Source: Candidatus Palauibacter australiensis (GTDB lineage Bacteria > Gemmatimonadota > Gemmatimonadetes > Palauibacterales > Palauibacteraceae). Taken from it: DNA of 36,507 nt. How positions within the stretch are numbered: the first letter of the stretch is position 1; every line of letters starts with the position of its first letter. Under the pieces are notes generated by a model, which was not told the origin of the DNA, did not search any database, and worked only from the letters and a program-made list of their open reading frames with translations. Below, piece after piece: positions 1 to 7,458 of this stretch. Location: the NCBI GenBank assembly GCA_026705295.1, contig JAPPBA010000011.1, forward strand, positions 1-36,507, written 5' to 3'. A program made the translations under genes and the position numbers.

Positions 1-153
1 ATCCGCCGGCTCGTCCTGGCGGGCGCCTCCTCTGAGGAGATCGAGCGCTGCGCCGTCAGGGAGGGGATGATCACCCTGCGGCAGGACGGGTTCGCCAAGG
101 CGAAAAGGGGGATCGCGACGCTCGAAGACGTGCTCAGGGAGACGCCGGCGTAG
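1..153 (+). CDS. pilB: Type IV pilus extension ATPase PilB, C-terminal end (partial)
   Basis: The window opens inside this gene; only the last 50 codons and the TAG stop are visible. The tail, with MITLRQDGFAKAKRG followed by GIATLEDVLRETPA, matches the usual end of PilB/GspE secretion ATPases, where a 'M..LR.DG..K...G.TT.EEV.R.T' pattern closes the protein. Known role of the family: cytoplasmic hexameric ATPase that powers pilus extension at the PilC platform. It ends 10 nt before pilT, so the two motors are probably co-transcribed. Walker motifs and zinc-binding cysteines lie outside the window. A GspE of a type II secretion system has a similar tail, but the pilT-pilC-pilA-pilMNOPQ context favours PilB. 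Confidence 0.85.
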   Translation: MRRLVLAGASSEEIERCAVREGMITLRQDGFAKAKRGIATLEDVLRETPA

Positions 154-163
154 GCCGGGCCGG

Positions 164-1252
164 ATGGACGCACGTCTGGTTGAACTGCTGAGCGAGATGG
201 TCGAACGGGGAGCGTCCGACCTGCACCTTACGGCGGGTGAACGCCCGAAGCTGCGGATCGACGGCAACCTCACGAACAGTCGCGCGGAGGGCGCGCTGGA
301 TCCGGAGGATACCGAGGCTCTGGGCCGTTCGATGCTCTCGGAGGAACAACGCGAGCGCTTCGCGGGCGAGTCGGACTTCGATTTCGGTTTCGCGATCCCC
401 GGCCTCTCCCGCTTTCGCGCGAACCTGTTCCGGCAGCGAGGGAGCGTGGCGTGCGCCATCCGCCGCGTGCCGGTCGAGATCCCGAGCCTGCGCCAACTCG
501 GCGTACCGTCGATCATCGGTCGGCTGGCGGACAAGCCGCGCGGGCTCGTGCTGGTGACGGGGCCCACCGGCTCGGGCAAATCGACGACGCTGGCGGCGAT
601 GGTGGACCGCATCAACGCGGCTCGCGCGGGCCACATCGTGACGATCGAGGATCCGATCGAATTCGTACATTCGCACAAGCGCTGCATCGTGAACCAGCGC
701 GAGATCGGGCAGGACACGCCCGACTTCGCCAGCGCGCTGCGCTACGCCCTGCGCCAGGACCCGGACGTGATTCTCATTGGAGAGTTGCGGGATCCCGAGA
801 CGATTCAAGCCGCGCTCACGGTCGCGGAGACGGGGCACCTGGCGCTCGGGACGCTGCATACGCGTTCCGCGGCGGAATCCATCCACCGGATCATCGATGC
901 CTTCCCCTCCCACCGGCAGGAGCAGGTGCGCGCACAGTTTGCCCACGTATTCGAGGGCGTCATCACGCAGACGCTCCTTCGCCGCGCCCAGGGCGGCGGA
1001 CGTGTCGTCGCCTGCGAGATCCTGGTCGCGACGCCTGCCGTCCGCGCTTTGATCCGCGAGGCGAAGGTCCATCAGATCCACTCCGCGATGCAGGCCGCGC
1101 GCAGGTTCGGCATGCGGACGCTCAACGATGCGCTCCACCGGCTCTATGTCCGGCGGCAGGTGGACTTCGAGGAATGTCTTCGGATCACCTCCGATCCCGC
1201 CGAGTTCCGTCGCATGGCGAGGACGTCCGCGCCCGATGGATCCGCGCGGTGA
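164..1252 (+). CDS. pilT: Type IV pilus retraction ATPase PilT
   Basis: 362 aa, the usual PilT length. Visible motifs are an N-terminal ASDLHLTAGERP segment (about 17-28), Walker A GPTGSGKST (133-141), the Asp box TIEDPIEF (160-167), Walker B DVILIGELRD (201-210), a His box LGTLHTRSA (229-236, His232), and AVRALIRE (292-299), which corresponds to the AIRNLIRE motif specific to PilT and needed for retraction. The last motif separates it from PilB. Family role: cytoplasmic hexamer that depolymerises the pilus, giving twitching motility and DNA uptake. The ATG at 164 lies 10 nt after pilB. PilU, a PilT paralogue, remains possible by sequence alone, but this is the only PilT-type gene seen. Confidence 0.93.
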   Translation: MDARLVELLSEMVERGASDLHLTAGERPKLRIDGNLTNSRAEGALDPEDTEALGRSMLSEEQRERFAGESDFDFGFAIPGLSRFRANLFRQRGSVACAIRRVPVEIPSLRQLGVPSIIGRLADKPRGLVLVTGPTGSGKSTTLAAMVDRINAARAGHIVTIEDPIEFVHSHKRCIVNQREIGQDTPDFASALRYALRQDPDVILIGELRDPETIQAALTVAETGHLALGTLHTRSAAESIHRIIDAFPSHRQEQVRAQFAHVFEGVITQTLLRRAQGGGRVVACEILVATPAVRALIREAKVHQIHSAMQAARRFGMRTLNDALHRLYVRRQVDFEECLRITSDPAEFRRMARTSAPDGSAR

Positions 1253-1290
1253 ACGGCGTTGACGCGACGTACGTGAGGAGAGCGGTAGCG

Positions 1291-1342
1291 ACCGGCCGCC
1301 GGCGATGGCGCGGGGTGGATGATGTGGGGGCTGGCGGTCGGT
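1291..1342 (+). repeat. Inverted repeat in the pilT-pilC spacer
   Basis: Arms ACCGGCCGCC (1291-1300) and GGCGGTCGGT (1333-1342) are complementary over 10 positions, with one G-U pair in RNA, around a 32-nt loop. It lies in the 115-nt gap between pilT and pilC. It could hold the pilC ribosome-binding region in a structure, but in such GC-rich DNA it may be chance. Confidence 0.3.
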
Positions 1343-1367
1343 CCACCTCTCTCCCGGCCGGGAGCCC

Positions 1368-2465
1368 GTGAGGTCCGCCGCGGCGAACCTGGTCCGGCGC
1401 GCGAGGCGCCGAATCGTCGCACCGGCGGCACGGGTGAAAACGCGTGATCTCGTACTCTTCACGCGGCAATTCTCCGTGATGATCAGCGCCGGGTTGCCGC
1501 TCACCCGGACACTGGAGACCCTCGCGCTCCAGGCGGAGAACTCCGCGCTTCGGCAGGTGGCCCGCGACACGCTTCGCGATGTGGAGGCTGGAAACACCCT
1601 CGCCGGCGCGCTCGGCAGGCACCCCCGCATTTTCGCCCAGCTCTACGTGAACATGGTCCATGCGGGCGAATCCGGGAGCAGGCTGGACGGGATTCTCGAG
1701 CGCCTCGCCACCTTCCTGGAAAAGAGTGAACAGATCCGTCGAAAAGTGAGGGGCGCCATGCTCTATCCGGCCGTCGTTCTCGCGGTGGCCATCGCGGTCG
1801 TTGCGACGCTCCTTCTCTTCGTGATCCCGACCTTCGAGACGGTCTTCGCGAGCTTCAATGCGACGCTCCCTCTCCCGACACGCGTGGTCATCGGCCTTTC
1901 CGGGATCGTCCAGAGCTGGTGGTGGGCGCTGCTCGCCGCGGCGGGCGGCGCGGCATTGATCCTGCGCCGCTGGGTCGCCACGGACGCGGGCCGGCTGCAT
2001 GTCGACCGTATGCTGCTGCAACTGCCGGTTCTCGGCCCGCTGATTCGGAAGGCCGCGGTGTCCCGCGTCACGCGGACCCTGGGAACGCTGCTCTCGTCGG
2101 GCGTTCCGATTCTCGAGGGGCTCGAGATCACGGCGCGGACCGCGGGGAACCGCGTGATCGAGGATGCGATACAGGCGAGTCGCGTCGCGATCCGGCGGGG
2201 TGACTCCATCGCGCGGCCCCTGCGCGAAACCCGGGCCTTCCCGCCCATGGTGGCCCGAATGATCCACGTCGGAGAAGAAACCGGAGATCTCGACGGGATG
2301 CTGTCCCGGATCGCCGACTTCTACGATGACGAAGTCGATGCCGGCGCCGAGAGTCTGCTGAGGATACTGGAGCCCGTTCTGATCGTGATCCTCGGGGGTC
2401 TCGTCGGCGGGATGATCATCGCCATGTACCTCCCCATCTTCGAACTCATCAACGCGATCCAGTGA
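1368..2465 (+). CDS. pilC: Type IV pilus inner-membrane platform protein PilC
   Basis: 365 aa with two GspF/T2SF domains. The first begins LVLFTRQFSVMISAGLPLTRT (about 28-48); the second is the VSRVTRTLGTLLSSGVPI region (about 225-245). Three hydrophobic segments are visible: about 130-152, 176-196 and the C-terminal VLIVILGGLVGGMIIAMYLPIF. Family role: integral membrane platform on which PilB and PilT act to add or remove pilins. The GTG start at 1368 is forced by an in-frame stop at 1320-1322 and has only a weak GGGAG three bases upstream. Long PilC proteins carry about 70 residues before the first domain; here there are only about 25, so the N-terminal extension is missing or reduced. The gene follows pilT after 115 nt. 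Confidence 0.92.
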   Translation: MRSAAANLVRRARRRIVAPAARVKTRDLVLFTRQFSVMISAGLPLTRTLETLALQAENSALRQVARDTLRDVEAGNTLAGALGRHPRIFAQLYVNMVHAGESGSRLDGILERLATFLEKSEQIRRKVRGAMLYPAVVLAVAIAVVATLLLFVIPTFETVFASFNATLPLPTRVVIGLSGIVQSWWWALLAAAGGAALILRRWVATDAGRLHVDRMLLQLPVLGPLIRKAAVSRVTRTLGTLLSSGVPILEGLEITARTAGNRVIEDAIQASRVAIRRGDSIARPLRETRAFPPMVARMIHVGEETGDLDGMLSRIADFYDDEVDAGAESLLRILEPVLIVILGGLVGGMIIAMYLPIFELINAIQ

Positions 2466-2505
2466 CGCGGCCGGCGATCTCGCGGGCGGCGGCTGCTCGC
2501 GGCTT

Positions 2506-2532
2506 GCGGGGTTCCCGCTCGTTCCTCTTCTT
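2506..2532 (+). terminator. Weak terminator-like hairpin after pilC
   Basis: GCGGG (2506-2510), loop GTT, CCCGC (2514-2518), followed by a pyrimidine/T-rich run (2519-2532). It sits 40 nt after the pilC stop. The stem is only 5 bp, so this is a tentative intrinsic terminator or attenuator between the motor genes and the pilin region. Confidence 0.3.
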
Positions 2533-2537
2533 GCCGC

Positions 2538-2999
2538 ATGTCCCCGAATACAAACGACGAAGACGCGATCCGCCGCGGGAGAGCTCCCTGCGTGCGGGAC
2601 CTCCTGGGCCAGTCGGTCGATGCCGCCTTTGAGCGGTACGGACGCGCGGTGGCGGATCGGCGGTCCGGTGGCGACCGGTGGCTGCGCTTCGAGGCTCCGA
2701 ACTGGACGTTGCGTCTGCGGATCAGGCCGGACCGGGTCGGTGGTCCGGCACTCGTCCGGTCGTGGACGGCCGCCTTCGCGGAGGGGTTCGATACCGTGCC
2801 GGAGGCGTTGCGCGCGCTCGGGTTGCCGCGTCCCGAGCCATCGGTCGGAACGGACGATATCCGTCGACCGTTGCGTGACGGTGCCGGACGGGTGCATTCG
2901 CTGACCCTGTCGGTCCGGCGTGGCCGAATCCATGCCGCCACCGGCTTCGATGAACCGCCGGACTGGGGCGTTGAGACCCCGTTGCTGGACGGTCCCTAA
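2538..2999 (+). CDS. Unrecognised small protein inside the pil cluster
   Basis: 153 aa, soluble, with no signal peptide or membrane segment; I do not recognise the family. The segment RDLLGQSVDAAFERYGRAV followed by DRWLRFEAPNWTLRLRI (about 19-63) suggests an alpha helix leading into a two-strand beta sheet. A second beta-rich part follows near VHSLTLSVRRGRIHAATGF. Arginine and tryptophan content is high. Codon third positions are strongly G/C, like neighbouring genes, which supports a real gene. No ribosome-binding site precedes the ATG at 2538; an in-frame GTG at 2592 has GGGAGAG eight bases upstream and may be the true start, giving about 135 aa. It sits between pilC and pilA, so a pilus-related or pilin-regulating role is a guess from context only. 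Confidence 0.55.
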   Translation: MSPNTNDEDAIRRGRAPCVRDLLGQSVDAAFERYGRAVADRRSGGDRWLRFEAPNWTLRLRIRPDRVGGPALVRSWTAAFAEGFDTVPEALRALGLPRPEPSVGTDDIRRPLRDGAGRVHSLTLSVRRGRIHAATGFDEPPDWGVETPLLDGP

Positions 3000-3014
3000 A
3001 CTTGGGGTAACCGT

Positions 3015-3046
3015 CCGCGGTCGCCGGCGCTCCGCCGGAACCGCGG
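3015..3046 (+). other. Strong hairpin in the pilA leader
   Basis: CCGCGGT (3015-3021) pairs with ACCGCGG (3040-3046), and CCGGCG (3024-3029) pairs with CGCCGG (3033-3038). The loop is three bases, and a CG/A internal loop separates the two stems: 13 base pairs, nearly all G-C. It starts 15 nt after the preceding stop and ends 61 nt before the pilA ATG. There is no T-tract, so it may be a 5' mRNA stabiliser for the pilin transcript, a Rho-type terminator or an attenuator. The structure is seen; the role is inferred. Confidence 0.55.
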
Positions 3047-3097
3047 CCCGCGCAGCCCCACCGGAGGTGCTGCCGAAGATCCAACCCGGGCGGAAGT

Positions 3098-3107
3098 GAG
3101 GAGAGGG
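3098..3107 (+). promoter_or_regulatory. pilA ribosome-binding site
   Basis: The purine run GAGGAGAGGG directly precedes the ATG at 3108, with AGGAG about 5 nt away. It overlaps the alternative GTG at 3096, so it favours the ATG as the pilin start. Confidence 0.6.
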
Positions 3108-3533
3108 ATGAGAAGAACGACGAGGAGTGGCGCAGAGGGGTTCACGCTGATCGAACTGCTGATCGTGGTCGTGATCATCGGCATTCTCGCGGCGATCGCG
3201 ATTCCGCAGTTCACGAGTACGAAGGAAAAGGCGTTCGATGCCGCCGCGCAGAGCGACATTCGCAACATGATGACGGCCGAGGAGGCGCACTTCTTCACCA
3301 GCCAGGCGTATGCCGCGGTCAGCGTGGCCGCCGGCGGAGGGGCGGACCTGGATGGCGATGGGACTCGCGATTTCCAGGCCAGCACGAACATCGCGCTGAC
3401 GGTGACGGCCTATACGGACGGCTACAAGATCACGGCGAAACACGCGTCCTCGCCGAACACCTGGTGCGTCAATTCGTCCTCCGGGAACGCCGATGAAGCC
3501 GTCGGACAGATCGTCGAGGGCACGGATTGCTAG
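3108..3533 (+). CDS. pilA: Major type IV pilin PilA
   Basis: 141 aa. A short basic leader MRRTTRSGAEG precedes the prepilin peptidase site G|FTLIELLIVV, with the invariant Glu at mature position 5. The hydrophobic N-terminal helix ends AIPQFTSTKEKAF. The mature protein is about 130 aa, the type IVa range. Two cysteines near the C-terminus (WCVNSS and GTDC) can form the D-region disulfide loop. Family role: after cleavage and N-methylation it polymerises into the pilus fibre. The ATG at 3108 is preferred to GTG 3096 because of its purine-rich ribosome-binding site. A hairpin and a roughly 100-nt spacer upstream suggest its own expression control. It is assigned as major pilin because it has the full FTLIELLIVVVIIGILAAIAIP consensus, unlike the three pseudopilins downstream. 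Confidence 0.93.
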   Translation: MRRTTRSGAEGFTLIELLIVVVIIGILAAIAIPQFTSTKEKAFDAAAQSDIRNMMTAEEAHFFTSQAYAAVSVAAGGGADLDGDGTRDFQASTNIALTVTAYTDGYKITAKHASSPNTWCVNSSSGNADEAVGQIVEGTDC

Positions 3534-3544
3534 CCCGGACGCCG

Positions 3545-3566
3545 GCCGTTGATGCGCCGTTGACGC
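3545..3566 (+). repeat. Tandem 11-nt repeat downstream of pilA
   Basis: GCCGTTGATGC and GCCGTTGACGC lie head to tail (10 of 11 identical), 11 nt after the pilA stop. The second copy reads TTGACG, which resembles a -35 box, but no matching -10 is evident. Function unknown. Confidence 0.4.
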
Positions 3567-3621
3567 GGGGGACGATGCTTACGGAGAGAATCGGAAACTC
3601 ATTCGAGGAAGGGAGCACCCC

Positions 3622-4065
3622 GTGCAGCATGGCGGAACAGGGCGGAGCGGGTTCAGTCTGGTGGAGGTCGCGGTCGCGCTGGCGATCGCCGGATTGGCCG
3701 CGACCTTCATCGTCTCCCGCCAGCCCCTCGATCGCTTCAGCCTGACGCGAGCCGCCCGGGTCGCGGAGTCGCAGCTCACGCTGGCCCGCCTCCACGCCGT
3801 GGCGACTCATGCGCCGACTACGGTGACGCTCACGGGGACCCGGCTCGAAGTATCGGTGAGTGGAGGGTCGTTGCTGTCTCGCGTCGACCTCGGGGGCCGC
3901 GCCCTCGGCCGGATCGATTCGGTCCGCCTGCGGCCCTCCACTCTCCGATTCAACGCCCGGGGTCACGGATCCCCCGGTAACGTCTACCTGTATCGCGGCG
4001 AGCGCGGCATTCGGCTTGTCTCGAACTTCGTAGGCCGGGTTCGCGCGGAACCTCTTCAACATTGA
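3622..4065 (+). CDS. Minor pilin, FimT/GspH type
   Basis: 147 aa, GTG start with GGAAGGGAG six bases upstream. The leader MQHGGTGRSG precedes a prepilin cleavage site G|FSLVEVAVALAIAGL with Glu at mature position 5. The body has the GspH/FimT pattern: a helix continuing to ESQLTLARLHAVATHAPTTVTL, then beta strands including RLEVSV and VYLYRGERGIRLVS near the end. Family role: low-abundance pseudopilin that helps prime pilus assembly and in some species binds DNA. It overlaps the next gene by 4 nt and opens a run of three minor pilins, so the minor-pilin priming complex is probably translated in a fixed ratio. Confidence 0.8.
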   Translation: MQHGGTGRSGFSLVEVAVALAIAGLAATFIVSRQPLDRFSLTRAARVAESQLTLARLHAVATHAPTTVTLTGTRLEVSVSGGSLLSRVDLGGRALGRIDSVRLRPSTLRFNARGHGSPGNVYLYRGERGIRLVSNFVGRVRAEPLQH

Positions 4066-4430
4066 AGACCACGGGCTTCAGTCTGATCGAGGTCCTGCTG
4101 GCCATCGTCGTGACGTCCGTCGGGATCCTTGGAGCGGCGGCCGTAGTGCTCGGGATCGGTTCGCAGGCGCTCCGGGCGGGGTGGGCGACGGAGCACACGC
4201 TCGCGGGTCGAAACGCCGTGGAGTCGCTCGTCCGGGCCGGACACGCCGCGGCGACCTCCCACGCGAGTACCGTCGATGTCGGTGGACGTCGCTTCGACGT
4301 CTCGCACGACGTGACCCACCCCTCGCCGCGGCTCAAGCACGCCCGCGTGACCGTGTCCCTGCCGCCGGCCCCGATGGCCGAATTCGAGGTCGTTCTCGCG
4401 CGGCTCCGCCCGCTGCCCGCTGCGCCATGA
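4062..4430 (+). CDS. Minor pilin, PilV/GspI type
   Basis: 122 aa. The TTG start at 4062 overlaps the preceding stop (ATTGA). Almost no leader: MKTTG|FSLIEVLLAIVVTSVGILGAAAVVLGI, with Glu at mature position 5. 'GFSLIEVLLAIVVTSVGILG' is typical of PilV/GspI pseudopilins. The rest is short, with ALRAGWATEHTLAGRNAVESL as helix continuation and a small beta region ending in ARVTVSLPP. Family role: minor pilin of the initiation complex. The use of TTG with stop overlap implies translation coupled to the upstream gene. The downstream gene starts inside its stop (ATGA). Confidence 0.75.
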   Translation: MKTTGFSLIEVLLAIVVTSVGILGAAAVVLGIGSQALRAGWATEHTLAGRNAVESLVRAGHAAATSHASTVDVGGRRFDVSHDVTHPSPRLKHARVTVSLPPAPMAEFEVVLARLRPLPAAP

Positions 4431-5266
4431 GCGCTCCGCGCCGCCCCGTGCCGCCGCGCAGTCAGGGAGGGTTCACACTCGCCGAGATGCTCGTGGCGCT
4501 GACAGGCGCCGGCCTGCTCATCGGCTTGCTCATCGGCCTGTTGGGGAGTCAGAGCGCCTTCCATCTGCGTAATGAGGACGCGATCCAGGCCTCGCAGATC
4601 ACGCGCGCTCTGTCCGACGGGCTGGGAGCGGAGATCCGCGCCGCCGGGCCGGGCGATCTGCTCCTCGCGACGCCCGACACGGTGTCCATCCGGGTCGACG
4701 TGTTGAGGGCGATCGTTTGCGGCACGGGGAACGGTTCGATCGACCTCTTCGTGTACGATTCCATCGCCCCGAACCCTCAGTCCGGGTGGCGCGGCACGGC
4801 GACTTCCGGACCGTACGCGGCGACCTGGAGCTACGCGGACGGATTCACGCCCGTCTTCGGCGTCTCGGCGGCGGCGGAGACCGCTTGCCGGGCAGCCGGA
4901 GCGGATGGTGCGAATCGGATGTCGACCCGGTGGTTCCGCCGCGCCACCGGATGGAGCGGAGGCCCCGCCCCAATGCCCGTGCCCGGCTCGCTCGCTCGCG
5001 TCTACGGGCGGCTCACCTACGCCATCCACCGACCCGATTCCGGATCGGGAACCGTGTCCATCCGGCGCAACGGCCAGGAGTTCGTGTCCCCGCTCGAGCC
5101 CGGCGCGGCGTTCGAGTACCGGTTGTCGAGTGGCGTGACGCAGGCCCGCGTAGCGACCGGGGATCTCTCCCGCGTGCGCGAAGTCCGGCTGGCCGGTAAG
5201 GCCACCGGCCGAAACGGGCGTGCGGCGGGTCGGCGAGTCGTCTACGCGATGTCGCTCCGCAACTAG
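4427..5266 (+). CDS. Minor pilin, PilW/GspJ type
   Basis: 279 aa. The ATG overlaps the previous stop (ATGA). After a 15-residue leader comes G|FTLAEMLVALTGAGLLIGLLIGLLG with Glu at mature position 5. The soluble part is long, as in PilW/GspJ: a helix with FHLRNEDAIQASQITRALSDGLGAEI, then beta-rich segments, a pair of cysteines (VCGTG, TACRAAG) and a C-terminal strand RRVVYAMSLRN. Family role: minor pilin at the pilus tip or initiation complex. It ends 2 nt before pilM, linking the minor pilins to the assembly genes. PilX and the PilY1 adhesin, often encoded nearby, are absent here. Confidence 0.75.
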   Translation: MSAPRRPVPPRSQGGFTLAEMLVALTGAGLLIGLLIGLLGSQSAFHLRNEDAIQASQITRALSDGLGAEIRAAGPGDLLLATPDTVSIRVDVLRAIVCGTGNGSIDLFVYDSIAPNPQSGWRGTATSGPYAATWSYADGFTPVFGVSAAAETACRAAGADGANRMSTRWFRRATGWSGGPAPMPVPGSLARVYGRLTYAIHRPDSGSGTVSIRRNGQEFVSPLEPGAAFEYRLSSGVTQARVATGDLSRVREVRLAGKATGRNGRAAGRRVVYAMSLRN

Positions 5267-5268
5267 AC

Positions 5269-6228
5269 ATGAAGGGATTCGGATTGCGGCGCCGGAAAGC
5301 GACCGTCGGAGTCGATATCGGCAGCGGCTTCAATAAGGCCGCGGTGATCGAGCATCGCGAGCACAGGCCGCGCCTGACCGCGCTCGCGACCGCTCCGAAC
5401 GAGCCGGCCGCCGTTCGCGGCGGGACGATCCGGGAGCCGGAACGTGTGGCCGACACGCTCTCCTCGATGTTCAGGCGGGCGCGAATCAAGCCGCGCGATG
5501 TCGTCATCGGCATCGGCGGGCGCGATGTCCTCAGCAAGGTGATCGAGATCGACCGGATGGATGAAGCGGAGGCCCGCGCCGTGATGCCGTGGGAAGCGGA
5601 GCAGCACGTCCCCTTCGACATGAAGAACGTGGAACTGGACTTCGCGATCATCGATCCGCACGGCGATGGCTCGACGATGACCGTGCTGCTGGCGGCGGCG
5701 AAGCGCGACGTCGTCGAGGCGCGGGTCGCACTCCTGCGGCGAGCGGACCTCAACCCCACGGCCGTCGACGTGGAAGCCCTGGCCCTTCGCAACGCGTTCG
5801 AGGCGAACTATCCGGGCGCCATGAAGGATGTGACCGTGTTGGTCGACATCGGGGATCATTCCACCGCCATACACCTGCTCCGAAACGGACTCCCCCTGCT
5901 GACCCGGGAACTGGCGATCGGCACCCCGGCCGCCGACGAACTGGACGAGTGCGCCCTCCGGATCGCGCGCGGCATCGACCGGGCGGGGGCGTTCGTAGAG
6001 ACGGGACCGGGGATCGCGCGCGCGTACCTGTGCGGGGGAGGGGCCACGGCGTCCGGACTGGTCGAGATCCTCGCAGAGACAACCGGCGTCGAAACGCGCC
6101 TCGCGAGTGCATTCGAACGCATCGAGGTCGCGCCGGACGTCGCGGACCGGACCGATCTGGACTCGGTGGCGCCGCTGCTCATGCTCTCAGTCGGGCTGGC
6201 TCTGCGGCCCCCGGTCCGGGGTGGCTGA
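5269..6228 (+). CDS. pilM: Type IV pilus assembly protein PilM
   Basis: 319 aa, an actin/FtsA-fold ATPase. The N-terminal phosphate loop VGVDIGSGFNKAAVIE (about 13-28), the EAEARAVMPWEAEQHVPFD segment (about 101-119), the second phosphate loop VLVDIGDHSTAIHLL (about 190-204) and YLCGGGATASGL (about 258-269) match PilM. Family role: cytoplasmic partner that grips the N-terminal INLLP peptide of PilN and couples the motors to the envelope complex. The length is slightly below the usual 350. It starts 2 nt after the PilW-like gene and is followed by pilN-O-P-Q in the canonical order. Confidence 0.92.
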   Translation: MKGFGLRRRKATVGVDIGSGFNKAAVIEHREHRPRLTALATAPNEPAAVRGGTIREPERVADTLSSMFRRARIKPRDVVIGIGGRDVLSKVIEIDRMDEAEARAVMPWEAEQHVPFDMKNVELDFAIIDPHGDGSTMTVLLAAAKRDVVEARVALLRRADLNPTAVDVEALALRNAFEANYPGAMKDVTVLVDIGDHSTAIHLLRNGLPLLTRELAIGTPAADELDECALRIARGIDRAGAFVETGPGIARAYLCGGGATASGLVEILAETTGVETRLASAFERIEVAPDVADRTDLDSVAPLLMLSVGLALRPPVRGG

Positions 6229-6250
6229 GCGTGGAAGCGCGGGTACCGTC

Positions 6251-6871
6251 GTGATCGAGATCAACCTTCTGCCCGAATCTCAGCGCGCGCGGCAAGGGCT
6301 TCCGACCGACGGGAGCGCCGCGGGCGGTCTCCGCATCGACGTTTGGGGTGTCGCGCTGCTGATTTCGGCGTTGACGATCCCGCCGGGCGCGGCCGCGCTG
6401 TGGTGGTTGCAACGGACCGAAGCCGTCGAGCTCGGGGCGCGTCTTGAAGCGGTCGTGGCGGACTCGGCGCGGCTCGCCGAACTCCGGGCCGCAAGCGACA
6501 GTCTGACCGAAAGGTCTCGCGAGATCCGCGAGCGCGTCGCGCTGGTCGAACAGCTGGACCGCGACCGTTTCGCGTGGCCGCACCTGATGGACGAAATCAG
6601 CCGCGCGCTCCCGCCCCCGGCCTGGCTGACTTCTCTGCGTCAACTGTCGGCGCCGCCCGACCTTGCCGTCGAACTCCAGGGGGTTGCGGGCAGTCCGCTC
6701 GCGATCACGGAGTTCGTCCGTGGCCTGGGGATGTCGGACTACATCGCCGATGTGAAGATCATCGGAAGCCAGTTGCAGGGGTCCGATCCCGATCAGGGCG
6801 CTCGGCAGGCCTTCACCCTCGTTCTTCGGTTTGACCATGCCCCCGCCGTGTGGCGGGTCGAGCCCACCTGA
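6251..6871 (+). CDS. pilN: Type IV pilus assembly protein PilN
   Basis: 206 aa from the GTG at 6251. This start is chosen because it places the conserved PilM-binding peptide MIEINLLPESQR at the extreme N-terminus; longer upstream readings are not conserved. One transmembrane segment follows (about 32-55, VWGVALLISALTIPPGAAALWW), then a coiled-coil stretch rich in Glu/Arg/Leu (about 60-105), then the ferredoxin-like periplasmic domain with PPPAWLTSLRQL. Family role: bitopic inner-membrane protein that pairs with PilO and links PilM to PilP and PilQ. The next gene starts inside its 3' end. Confidence 0.9.
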   Translation: MIEINLLPESQRARQGLPTDGSAAGGLRIDVWGVALLISALTIPPGAAALWWLQRTEAVELGARLEAVVADSARLAELRAASDSLTERSREIRERVALVEQLDRDRFAWPHLMDEISRALPPPAWLTSLRQLSAPPDLAVELQGVAGSPLAITEFVRGLGMSDYIADVKIIGSQLQGSDPDQGARQAFTLVLRFDHAPAVWRVEPT

Positions 6872-7458
6872 CCGTGCTTCCCAGGGATCCCCGCGCGCAG
6901 TACCGGGTGCTCGGGCTCGTGCTCCTGCTGGGCTGCGCGGCGGCCTTCCAGCTGCGCTTCTGGAACCCGCGCAAGGCAGAACTGGCCGCGTTGGCGGAAC
7001 GGGTCGAACGGGCAGAGCGGGCCAACGCCCTCGCCGGGCCGGGTGACGGCAACCTGGATGCGATCCGCCAGGAGCTCCTGCTCGGTGAAAGGCAACTCGC
7101 AGAACTGCAACGGCTTGTTCCGAGAGAGGGTGAAGTCGCGGCCATCTATGAGGCCATCGCGGCCGAGACACAGTCGCTCGGTCTCGAACTCGTCCACGCC
7201 CTGCCCGCCGATCCCATGGCCGACTCCACCGGGTACTTCGTGCGGCAACGGTGGACGCTTCAGGTCGAGGGGGCCTACCACGATGTCGGCACGCTGCTGA
7301 CGCGAATCGCCGGCTTCGCCCGCCTCGTACGGCCCGAGGTCCACGAAATCGTACCCTCCCGGATCGCCGACTCGGGGCGGCAACTCGTTCACGCCCGCTT
7401 CGGCCTTGAGACCTTCGTGCTTCCGCCCGAGGACAGCGCTTCCCCGGAGGCAAGATGA
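6850..7458 (+). CDS. pilO: Type IV pilus assembly protein PilO
   Basis: 202 aa if the GTG at 6850 is used, which overlaps pilN by 22 nt. A GTG at 6874, 2 nt after the pilN stop, is an equally plausible start. One membrane segment (about 20-36, VLGLVLLLGCAAAFQL), a coiled coil (about 42-90) and a periplasmic domain containing EGEVAAIYEAIAAETQSLGLEL and YHDVGTLLTRIAGFARLV, the hallmark PilO fold. Family role: heterodimerises with PilN and contacts PilP. It overlaps pilP by 4 nt (ATGA). Confidence 0.88.
   Translation: MAGRAHLTVLPRDPRAQYRVLGLVLLLGCAAAFQLRFWNPRKAELAALAERVERAERANALAGPGDGNLDAIRQELLLGERQLAELQRLVPREGEVAAIYEAIAAETQSLGLELVHALPADPMADSTGYFVRQRWTLQVEGAYHDVGTLLTRIAGFARLVRPEVHEIVPSRIADSGRQLVHARFGLETFVLPPEDSASPEAR

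Noticed and set aside
451-1371. Second open frame overlapping pilT and running to pilC
   Set aside because: Out-of-frame shadow of pilT. Its final part in the spacer has no conserved features and does not supply the missing PilC N-terminus.
3003-3018. Sigma54-like GG-N10-GC spacing upstream of pilA
   Set aside because: Only the GG and GC dinucleotides fit; TGGCAC and TTGC are not present, and it overlaps the hairpin arm. Not enough for a -24/-12 promoter.
1185-3443. 752-aa minus-strand open frame across pilC and pilA
   Set aside because: Antisense to recognised pil genes, low-complexity composition, no domain or start context.
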